64,000 bases of DNA from Methanobrevibacter sp. V74 (GTDB taxonomy: Archaea; Methanobacteriota; Methanobacteria; Methanobacteriales; Methanobacteriaceae), in NCBI RefSeq assembly GCF_963082495.1, contig NZ_CAUJAN010000001.1:372001-436000 (forward strand), read 5' to 3'. Shown piece by piece: positions 57,468 to 64,000 of this stretch (the stretch's first letter is position 1; every line of letters begins with the position of its first letter). Made by a program: the position numbers and the translations under genes. Under the pieces are notes generated by a model. That model had not been told where the DNA came from and searched no databases. It saw only the letters and a program-made list of their open reading frames with translations.

Positions 57468-58745
57468 ATGTGTGAAAATAAGAAACCTTTTGTAAGTATT
57501 ATTGTTCCAGTATATAATACGGAAAATTATCTGCGGGAGTGCTTAGACAGTATTTTAAATCAATCACTAAAAAATATAGAAGTAATTTGCATCGATGATA
57601 AGTCATCTGATAATTCACTGGATATACTTAAAGAATATAGTGAAAAGGATAAGAGAATTAAGATAATTGAAAATGATGAAAACAAAGGAGTATCAATAAC
57701 TAGGAATAATGGTTTAGATAATGCAAATGGAGAATATTTGTCTTTTGTTGATTCTGATGATAAAATGGATTTGGATGCATGTGAAAAATTATATAATTTT
57801 GCTAAAACGAATGATCAAGATTGTATACTTTTTAATGCTTTTAGATTTAATGATGACGGTAAAGTTTGGTCAAGTGAATTACACAGTATTTCAGTATCTG
57901 ATCATATAATAACTTCTACAAATATTTTAAAGAATAATGAATTTATTTATAACACAACGGTTACTTCCAAATTCATCAGAAAAACTTTTTTAGATGATAA
58001 TGAAATTAGATTTGTTGAAGATAGAGTATATGAAGATGTATTATTCTCAATGGAATTGTTCTTTGCAACAGATTATGTTGGTGTTTATCCATATGTAAAT
58101 TATTACTGGAGAGTTAGATTAAATAAGGAGAATAAATCCATCACACAAAGTTATGATGATACAACTAATATTGCTGATAGATTATTTATTATCCACTCAA
58201 TATTTGATATGCTATATTCATCAGAAAAATATGGAATATTAATTAATGAATTCAATAATAAATTATTAAAAATTGATTATAGACATATTATTAATCAATT
58301 GCCTTTCATAGATAAAGAAATAATTAATATAGTTATAAATAAAATTATGCCTGTTATAAAAAATATGGATATTGAGGCATTTGATGATTTAGATGATTTA
58401 CTTAAACTTAAATATGATCTTTTAATAAGTGGGAAGTTAGAAAATTTGATTTATTTAATTAAATATGAATTAAATAATAAAAAATGGAATGTTAAAAATT
58501 CAGAATTGAAAAATAAAAATAACATATTAATTGAAGAAAATAATTATTTAAAAAGTAAAATCGAAATACTAGCTGAACAAAAAGAAAATTTAGATAATGA
58601 AAATGATTCTTTAAAAGAAAAAAATAAAAATTTAACAGAAAATAACATAAAACTAAAAAATGAAATTAAAACTGTTAAATCGACAAAGGGATGGTTTAGA
58701 TATAAAATAAATAATATTCATGTAAGACTAAAAAATAAATTTTAA
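57468..58745 (+). CDS. GT2 glycosyltransferase with long coiled-coil tail
   Basis: About 425 aa. GT-A motifs are VSIIVPVYNTENYLRECLDS, IDDKSSDNSLDIL and SFVDSDDKMDL. The catalytic part resembles the GT2 at 43646 (TTVTSKFIRKTFLDDNEIRF versus TTSWNKFINRNFFEKYDFRF). A coiled coil of about 75 residues (SELKNKNNILIEENNYLKSK onward) ends in GWFRYKINNIHVRLKNKF, a basic amphipathic end suited to membrane contact. It starts six bases after the preceding stop, so it is co-transcribed with it. Confidence 0.85.
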   Translation: MCENKKPFVSIIVPVYNTENYLRECLDSILNQSLKNIEVICIDDKSSDNSLDILKEYSEKDKRIKIIENDENKGVSITRNNGLDNANGEYLSFVDSDDKMDLDACEKLYNFAKTNDQDCILFNAFRFNDDGKVWSSELHSISVSDHIITSTNILKNNEFIYNTTVTSKFIRKTFLDDNEIRFVEDRVYEDVLFSMELFFATDYVGVYPYVNYYWRVRLNKENKSITQSYDDTTNIADRLFIIHSIFDMLYSSEKYGILINEFNNKLLKIDYRHIINQLPFIDKEIINIVINKIMPVIKNMDIEAFDDLDDLLKLKYDLLISGKLENLIYLIKYELNNKKWNVKNSELKNKNNILIEENNYLKSKIEILAEQKENLDNENDSLKEKNKNLTENNIKLKNEIKTVKSTKGWFRYKINNIHVRLKNKF

Positions 58746-58850
58746 AACAGAATAATCTTAAAAATCAACAAAGTTCTTTAAAGTGTCCTAAAATTTTTAC
58801 TGGTTTCTACAAGGTTATTTTTTATATATTTCAATAAATAAACAATTACT

Positions 58851-59822
58851 ATGAATAAAATTTCAGTAATACTTCCTGTTTTCAATGGTGAAAAATATAT
58901 TAGGAAAGCTATTGAAAGTGTTTTAAACCAAACATTTACGAATTTCGAGTTAATAATTGTTAATGATGGATCAACTGATGATTCGTTAAATATTATTAAT
59001 GAATTTAGAGACAACAGGATTAAATTCATTAATCAAGTTAATCAGGGTCCTGGAGCTTCCAGAAACAAAGCTTTAAAAATCGCCAGTGGAGAGTATATAA
59101 TGTTTCTTGACAGTGATGATTTTTTCACTAGTGATGCTTTAGAAGTTGCATATGGGGAAATTACAAAATTCAGTGCTGATTTAACATTTTTCCAAATGAT
59201 AAACTTTGATGGAGAGAGATACTATGAAAATGATTGGTTTGAGATGAAAACATTTGATGATTCTTTTGAGAATAGAGTTTTCACACCTCAAGAAACTCCA
59301 GGTTCTATTTTCGACCTGTCAGTTGGTGTTTGTCAAAAAATCTACAATCATGAATTTCTAAAAAATATTGATGCGCAATTTCCAGAAGGCATATTTTTTG
59401 AAGACATGCCATTTTTTTATTATGTTTTCCTTAAGGCTAGTAAAATTTCAATTGTTAAAAAGAAGTTGTATGTTAGAAGAAAACATCCAGATTCAATTAC
59501 TAATCGTGTAGATGAAAAATTCTTCGACACGGTTAGGGCTGGCCAAATATTGATGGGCATGTTTATTCAGAATGGATGGTATGAACGCTACAAATATGAT
59601 TTGCTTGCCTATAAAATAAACGGTCCCCGTTTTGCTTTGAGGGACATGCCATTTAAACACAAAAAACACATGTTCGATTTAATAAAAAAAGACTACGCAG
59701 AAATTAAATCAACAAAATATTATGATGACTTTTTAGTTGAGCTTGGACCTGTAAAAAGGAAGTTTTTTTTAGACGTAATTAATGCAAGAGATTATGAGGA
59801 GTTTAAAAAAACATCCCAGTAA
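58851..59822 (+). CDS. GT2 glycosyltransferase
   Basis: 323 aa: NKISVILPVFNGEKYIRKAI, VNDGSTDDSLNII, FLDSDDFFTSD, and IFFEDMPFFYYVFLKASKIS downstream. No coiled-coil tail, unlike its neighbours. No clear ribosome binding site precedes the ATG, and a TATA-like TTTTTTATATATTT lies near 58817-58830, so it may have its own leaderless or short-leader transcript. Its last 20 bases overlap the end of the convergent DUF2115 gene. Confidence 0.84.
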   Translation: MNKISVILPVFNGEKYIRKAIESVLNQTFTNFELIIVNDGSTDDSLNIINEFRDNRIKFINQVNQGPGASRNKALKIASGEYIMFLDSDDFFTSDALEVAYGEITKFSADLTFFQMINFDGERYYENDWFEMKTFDDSFENRVFTPQETPGSIFDLSVGVCQKIYNHEFLKNIDAQFPEGIFFEDMPFFYYVFLKASKISIVKKKLYVRRKHPDSITNRVDEKFFDTVRAGQILMGMFIQNGWYERYKYDLLAYKINGPRFALRDMPFKHKKHMFDLIKKDYAEIKSTKYYDDFLVELGPVKRKFFLDVINARDYEEFKKTSQ

Positions 59823-60270
59823 ATCCAACATTTTTACATACACAATATCTGCAAAGTGATTTTTCATCATGAATAGCGGTCATTCGAGTTTTGCAGAAAT
59901 ATTTCCCATTTTGATAATACACTTCGTCGCGTTTATCATCTGTGAAAGGATGAAGAGGTTTTTTCACAATAAATGCTAAATAAAGAGATATGTTTTCGGT
60001 GAATCGTTTAGTTTCACTTTCTCCATCACCATATCTGTTAAAATAAAACCCAATATCTGAGCGCATGTTTTTTATCACTGCATCTTTTATTTCAAAATCA
60101 TCTAAAATTTCTGTGTCATATATATTGTCATATACATTGGAGTTATACTTTGCAAGTTTTTTAGTTAATGGGTCTTTATATCTTGGGTCTGTTGCCTTGT
60201 TTTTTAAATAATCAATAGGATAGTCTTTCAAATCCTCTTTTATGATTTTTAAAAGTTTAGATGCTTTCAT
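59803..60270 (-). CDS. UPF0305 (DUF2115) family protein
   Basis: 155 aa, matching an archaeal family of unknown function found mainly in methanogens. Recognised by the N-terminal [20 protein letters not shown], the [20 protein letters not shown] segment and a C-terminal cysteine-rich end ([20 protein letters not shown]), which could bind metal. Its start overlaps the stop of the PHP gene as ATGA, so the two are translated together. Its 3' end overlaps the convergent GT2 gene by 20 bases. Confidence 0.78.
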   Translation of the reverse strand: MKASKLLKIIKEDLKDYPIDYLKNKATDPRYKDPLTKKLAKYNSNVYDNIYDTEILDDFEIKDAVIKNMRSDIGFYFNRYGDGESETKRFTENISLYLAFIVKKPLHPFTDDKRDEVYYQNGKYFCKTRMTAIHDEKSLCRYCVCKNVGFTGMFF

Positions 60271-60932
60271 AAAATGCCTTTGCTTTTTAAAAGTTCACGG
60301 GGATTATCAACAAGTGCCTTCATTGCTTCTTCATGACTTAAACCAGCGCCTAATGCTATTTCATATGATTTTTCAAATGTTATCAAATCACCTGGTGCAT
60401 GAGTGTCTGTATCAACAACTAATTTATTTCCAACTTCACGTGCCATATTTGCAACATGGCCGTTTCCAAGGCAATGACCTTTACGAGCGGAAATTTCTAA
60501 ATAGACATTGTTTTTAAGTGCAATTTCAGCTTCTTCTCGGGTAATTAATCCAGGATGACCTAAAATGTCAACATATTCAGATTCAACTGCAGCCCTATTT
60601 GTTCCAGGTGTAACAGGTTCATTTAATGTTTCACCGTGAACAACAACAATTTTCGCACCTAAGTCTTTTGCTCTTTTAGCTATTCCATCTATTGACTCAC
60701 AAGGGGCATGAGTAACTTCAGCACCTAATACCACGGTTATGTCCCATTTTGAATTAATATCATCAATCGCATCTTGAATTGCAGGGATTGTATCAACATT
60801 TGACCAGTCAACATGATCAGTAATAGCAATCACTTCATGGTTAAGTTTTAAAGCTCTTCTTGCAAGTTCTGAGGGCAGGAGTTCCCCATCACTAAATAAA
60901 CTATGCATATGTAAATCTATTCTTTTTTTCAT
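60267..60932 (-). CDS. PHP-domain histidinol-phosphatase-like metal hydrolase
   Basis: 221 aa with the PHP signatures: His8-x-His10 in [25 protein letters not shown] near residue 38, a metal-ligand region [23 protein letters not shown], and [20 protein letters not shown] near the end. PHP proteins hydrolyse phosphate esters using two or three metal ions. This group is annotated as histidinol phosphatase-like, but the real substrate is not known. It is the first gene of a two-gene minus-strand unit with DUF2115. Confidence 0.85.
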   Translation of the reverse strand: MKKRIDLHMHSLFSDGELLPSELARRALKLNHEVIAITDHVDWSNVDTIPAIQDAIDDINSKWDITVVLGAEVTHAPCESIDGIAKRAKDLGAKIVVVHGETLNEPVTPGTNRAAVESEYVDILGHPGLITREEAEIALKNNVYLEISARKGHCLGNGHVANMAREVGNKLVVDTDTHAPGDLITFEKSYEIALGAGLSHEEAMKALVDNPRELLKSKGIL

Positions 60933-60994
60933 GTAATAATTTATATAACATGTTTAATATATAGTTATATAAATTATATTATTGGAGATATAAC
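60933..60994. promoter_or_regulatory. Divergent promoter region, PHP gene and fprA
   Basis: Sixty-two AT-rich bases separate the two start codons. TTTAATATATA (about 60953-60963) has the right spacing for fprA, whose GGAG ribosome site is at 60984-60987. The overlapping TATATAACTATA read on the minus strand fits the PHP gene with a very short leader. Both boxes share the same bases, so the two directions may compete. Confidence 0.4.
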
Positions 60995-62218
60995 ATGAAA
61001 GCTAACGCAGTAAAAATTGCAGAAGGAGTATATTGGGTAGGTGTTATCCACTGGAATAGCAGAACTTTCCATGGATATGGCATTCCAGGCACCACATACA
61101 ATGCATATTTGGTATTTGGAGAAGAAAAAAATGTATTGATTGACAATACCTATAGGGGATTACAAGATCAATTAGATGCAAGAATTGAAGATGCATTTGC
61201 ACAGGAAGGCAAAGAAATTAAAATAGACGTATTTGTACAGAACCACTCTGAAATGGATCATTCCACTTATTTAAGAGATACTATTGACAAATATAATCCT
61301 GATGCTGAAATTTACGCATCTCAAAATTGCATTAACTTTTTAGAAGCACAATATCATAACTTTTCTGATTTAGAATTAATTCCTGTAGCAACTGGTGATG
61401 AAATTGATATAGGAGGCAGAACTTTAAAATTCATTTCAGCACAAATGCTACACTGGCCGGATAGTATGTTTACTTTTTTAGCTGAAGATGGAATATTGTT
61501 CTCAAATGATGCATTTGGTCAACATGTATGCCAATCCAAAAGGTTTGACAGTGATTACTCAGTTGATTACTTACTTAAAGAAGCTCAAAAGTACTATGCT
61601 AATTTAGTAACTCTTGGATCACCAATGCTTAGAATGAAATTACAGGAGTTAACTGATAATGGTATACTTGAACAAATTAAAATGATTGCACCATGTCATG
61701 GACAAATTTGGACTAATCCTGGTCCTGTTGTAGAGAAATATTCTGAATGGGCATCTGGTGTATGTAAAGATAAAATCACTGTTATTTATGATACTATGCA
61801 CCATTCAACTGAAAAATTAGCATATCAAATCGCTGAAGGCATTATGAGTGAAGGTGTAGAAGTAGAAATGTACTTCATGCAAGAAGACGGCCCTGATGAT
61901 GCAATAACTGATATTTTAGATAGTAAGGCTATAGCTATCGGTGCTCCAACCATGATGAATAAGCCATTCCCAAGAATTGGTAATATGGTCTATTGGTTGG
62001 ATTGTGTTAACTTTAAAGGAACTGGTAGTGAGAAAAATGCTTTAATCTTTTCATCTAAAGGATGGGGTGGAGGTGCTGTTGCCAAACTTCAAAGAGATTT
62101 AGAAGAAGCTGGTTTTACAGTTACTGATACTATGGATGTTTTATTTGTACCTGATGAAGAGGTTCTTGCTGAAGCATTCGAAAAGGGCGCTGCATTAGCA
62201 CGTTCTATTAAAGAATAA
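60995..62218 (+). CDS. fprA: F420H2 oxidase / flavodiiron protein (FprA type)
   Basis: 407 aa. The N-terminal metallo-beta-lactamase-like domain (about 1-250) carries the diiron ligands in QNHSEMDHSTYL, the LFSNDAFGQHVC region and IAPCHGQIW. The C-terminal flavodoxin domain (about 260-407) binds FMN (IYDTMHHSTEKLAYQIAEGI, GAPTMMNKPFPRIGN, FSSKGWGGGAVAKLQ). In methanogens it reduces oxygen to water with reduced F420. GGAG lies eight bases before the ATG. It works alongside the rubrerythrins and peroxidase of this window in oxygen defence. Confidence 0.94.
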   Translation: MKANAVKIAEGVYWVGVIHWNSRTFHGYGIPGTTYNAYLVFGEEKNVLIDNTYRGLQDQLDARIEDAFAQEGKEIKIDVFVQNHSEMDHSTYLRDTIDKYNPDAEIYASQNCINFLEAQYHNFSDLELIPVATGDEIDIGGRTLKFISAQMLHWPDSMFTFLAEDGILFSNDAFGQHVCQSKRFDSDYSVDYLLKEAQKYYANLVTLGSPMLRMKLQELTDNGILEQIKMIAPCHGQIWTNPGPVVEKYSEWASGVCKDKITVIYDTMHHSTEKLAYQIAEGIMSEGVEVEMYFMQEDGPDDAITDILDSKAIAIGAPTMMNKPFPRIGNMVYWLDCVNFKGTGSEKNALIFSSKGWGGGAVAKLQRDLEEAGFTVTDTMDVLFVPDEEVLAEAFEKGAALARSIKE

Positions 62219-62239
62219 TTTAATTATTCTTCTTTTTTT
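62211..62239 (+). terminator. Hairpin terminator of fprA
   Basis: AAGAATAAT and ATTATTCTT form a perfect 9-bp stem with a 3-nt loop (62211-62231), followed by CTTTTTTT. The stop codon lies in the left arm. The remaining bases to 62514 are AT-rich and hold only promoter-like runs for the flavodoxin gene. Confidence 0.65.
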
Positions 62240-62514
62240 ATTTATTGGGATTGAATATGAGTCAAAGTTTCAGAATTTCATATAATCTATTTAAATAAAA
62301 TTATACGGTTCCTTATTTAAACAATTCAAAATAAAATAATTTTTGGAAATATAAATTATTTTGAACACTAAATAACCATATTTCGACTATGTTGGTTATT
62401 GTATTTATTTTGTTACTGTCGTAACTGTAATATTATTTTTTAAATTTTAATTGTTGCAAATCACAATATTAAAATACAATATTTATATAAATATTGACTA
62501 ATGGAGTTAATATC

Positions 62515-63021
62515 ATGTCAAGTTTAGTAATCTATTTTTCAAGAAATGGTGAAAACTACTTTGGTGGCAAACTTAAAAACATTGAAAAAGGAAACACTGA
62601 AGTAATAGCAGAATTTATACAGGAAATTGATAATGCTGAGTTATTTAAAGTTGAACCTGTAAACGATTATCCTGATGATTATATGGAATGTATTGATGCT
62701 GCTAAAAAAGAACAAAATGATAACTTAAGACCTAAAATTAAGAATCCTTTAGATAATATTGATGCATACGATAAAATTTATATTGGTTTTCCAAATTGGT
62801 GGGGAACACTTCCAATGCCAATGTTTACTCAATTAGAAAGACTTGATTTCACAGGCAAAGTTGTGAAACCTTTTGTAACTCATGAGGGATCTGGTTTTGC
62901 TTCATCACAAAAAGACTTAAACAATTTATGCAGTGGAGCTGAAATTAAAAATGGTTTATCAATTGCAGGGGTGAATGTGGCCAATTCTAAAAATACTGTA
63001 AAATTATGGATTATGGAATAA
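62515..63021 (+). CDS. Flavodoxin-family protein
   Basis: About 168 aa. The FMN phosphate-binding loop is at the N-terminus (MSSLVIYFSRNGENYFGGKL), and the isoalloxazine loops are IYIGFPNWWGTLPMPM and PFVTHEGSGFASSQKDL. This is the short-chain flavodoxin_4 type seen in anaerobes, a small electron carrier or quinone-reductase-like protein. GGAG at 62503-62506 sets the ATG at 62515 over the longer open frame. It lies after fprA, but with its own upstream region, so it is probably a separate transcript. Confidence 0.87.
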   Translation: MSSLVIYFSRNGENYFGGKLKNIEKGNTEVIAEFIQEIDNAELFKVEPVNDYPDDYMECIDAAKKEQNDNLRPKIKNPLDNIDAYDKIYIGFPNWWGTLPMPMFTQLERLDFTGKVVKPFVTHEGSGFASSQKDLNNLCSGAEIKNGLSIAGVNVANSKNTVKLWIME

Positions 63022-63084
63022 TGCCTTAAGAAGCATGTTGGGTTTGTCAAAAATTTTAATTAACAAAAAAACAAATTATATATT

Positions 63085-63930
63085 ATGTCAAATTCAGTTT
63101 TCGTACCTGGCCATATTACTGGCTTTTTCACTATTGAAGACCATGATATTTCCCTAAAAAAGGGATCTTGCGGTGCTGGCTTTTTACTTTCACGAGGTGT
63201 TAAAACAACTGTTTCGCCATCAAACAGATTTGAAATCAGTGTTAATCGGGGAGATTATACAGTAATTGATGAAGTTTTAAAGATTTTAGAAATTGATGAT
63301 GATTTTAAAATCACACAAGACATTCAATTGCCTATTGGTGCTGGTTTTGGAACTTCAGCCGCTTCAGCTTTAAGTTTAACATTATCATTAAATGAATTTT
63401 TAGATTTAGGTTATTCACTTGATTTATGCGGTCAAATTGCTCATATGGCTGAAGTGAATCTTGGTGGTGGTTTAGGTGATGTAATAGCTCAAACTGGTCA
63501 GGGTATGGTTTTAAGAGTTGAATCAGGTGCTCCAGGCATTGGCAGGATAAAATCATTTAAACAAGATGCCTATATTGCATGGAAAAGTTTTGGAGGGATT
63601 GAAACTTCAAGCATTATTCAAGACTCTTATCAAAAACAGGTAATATCTGATGTGGGGTTGAAATATCTTGAATATTTTGAAGAAAAGTCTAGTTTGAGAA
63701 ATTTTTTAGATTTTTCAAATAAATTCTCCTATGAAACAGAATTAATGTCAGATGAAGTTAAAGGTTTGGTTGATTATTTTAATTCTATCTCTGATATTTT
63801 AGGCAGTTCCATGGCCATGCTTGGAAATACTGTATTTGCAGTTGCAGAAAACGAAGATGATTTCAAAAATTTAGAAGTTGAAAATTTACATATTGATAAA
63901 ATTAACAATATTGGGATTAGTTATGATTAA
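63085..63930 (+). CDS. Pantoate kinase (archaeal GHMP kinase)
   Basis: 281 aa. Archaeal coenzyme A synthesis uses pantoate kinase plus phosphopantothenate synthetase in place of the bacterial route; this protein matches the kinase. The ATP loop is PIGAGFGTSAASALSL (from residue 83), and the N-terminus SVFVPGHITGFFTIEDH and EVNLGGGLGDVIAQTGQGM are typical. No ribosome binding site is evident, and a TATA-like AATTATATATTA ends just before the ATG, so the start may be leaderless or internal to a longer leader. It overlaps the next gene by seven bases. Confidence 0.88.
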   Translation: MSNSVFVPGHITGFFTIEDHDISLKKGSCGAGFLLSRGVKTTVSPSNRFEISVNRGDYTVIDEVLKILEIDDDFKITQDIQLPIGAGFGTSAASALSLTLSLNEFLDLGYSLDLCGQIAHMAEVNLGGGLGDVIAQTGQGMVLRVESGAPGIGRIKSFKQDAYIAWKSFGGIETSSIIQDSYQKQVISDVGLKYLEYFEEKSSLRNFLDFSNKFSYETELMSDEVKGLVDYFNSISDILGSSMAMLGNTVFAVAENEDDFKNLEVENLHIDKINNIGISYD

Positions 63931-64000
63931 ATTAAGTTATGATGTTAAAAATTACCGCAAGGACTTGCTTGAAATAGTTAAACCTGATGATGTTGTAATT
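63924..64000 (+). CDS. Start of the next gene (partial)
   Basis: An ATG inside the end of the pantoate kinase gene opens MIKLSYDVKNYRKDLLEIVK and stays open to the window edge (PDDVVI). The pattern V-K-P-x-D-x-V-I often precedes the glycine-rich loop of SAM-dependent methyltransferases, but too little is visible to call it. The overlap implies coupled translation with pantoate kinase. Confidence 0.5.

Noticed and set aside
1-64000. CRISPR arrays, tRNA and rRNA genes.
   Set aside because: I looked for regularly spaced direct repeats and for tRNA T-loop patterns in the intergenic stretches and found none I could support.

Overview
The window is AT-rich archaeal DNA that looks like a host-associated methanogen of the Methanobrevibacter type (Methanobacteriales). 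The support is methenyl-tetrahydromethanopterin cyclohydrolase (235-1206), an F420H2-oxidase-type flavodiiron protein (60995-62218), archaeal pantoate kinase (63085-63930), a short archaeal thymidylate synthase, a UPF0305/DUF2115 protein, a large adhesin-like surface protein, GGTGA/GGAG ribosome binding sites and archaeal TATA boxes. The species call is inference; the gene families are read from the sequence.

Layout. 0-5.4 kb: methanogenesis gene mch, a DUF4013 membrane protein, two rubrerythrins flanking an unknown 110-aa protein, and a nicotinamide phosphoribosyltransferase broken by three lesions. 5.5-9.8 kb: a 1157-aa secreted beta-helix protein with an embedded papain-like protease domain, converging on thymidylate synthase. 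9.9-14.7 kb: an acetyltransferase relic, an XRE-cupin regulator next to an acyl-CoA synthetase, a possible leader ORF with a hairpin, and two unknown genes. 14.8-20.2 kb: an IS630 relic, then a four-gene cluster around a 1225-aa UvrD-type helicase fused to an iron-sulfur PD-(D/E)XK-like module whose active site looks degenerate. 20.2-23.4 kb: a small membrane protein, a broken cation efflux gene, glutathione peroxidase, UspA behind a perfect 16-bp inverted repeat, and a small anchored protein.

23.4-59.8 kb is a cell-surface polymer island. It has glycerol-3-phosphate cytidylyltransferase (makes CDP-glycerol), several CDP-glycerol glycerophosphotransferase-like enzymes (two fused to other glycosyltransferases), a LicD-type transferase, an ATP-grasp/HAD fusion, a DegT aminotransferase, UDP-glucose/GDP-mannose-type dehydrogenase, many GT2 enzymes and a GT-C-like membrane protein. 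An amino-acid ABC transporter (40.3-42.6 kb) and a zinc-ribbon membrane protein interrupt it. Relics of more transferases fill the gaps. Two decayed insertion sequences (IS630-type and IS4-type, both with recognisable terminal inverted repeats) precede a second, partly deleted copy of the transferase block. In that copy the CDP-glycerol transferase carries a run of 14 G close to its 3' end; adding one G or removing two restores about 50 C-terminal residues. This looks like a phase-variation switch and is the most striking observation here. The gene needs a second frame change, at a T7 run, to be full length.

59.8-64 kb: a DUF2115-PHP gene pair on the minus strand, then FprA-type flavodiiron protein, a flavodoxin, pantoate kinase and the start of a further gene.

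The genes fit a strict anaerobe with oxygen and peroxide defences (rubrerythrins, FprA, glutathione peroxidase) that makes a teichoic-acid-like, glycerol-phosphate-containing surface polymer whose structure is being diversified by duplication, decay, IS insertion and possibly homopolymer switching. Several frame breaks lie at short homopolymers, so assembly error must be excluded for each.
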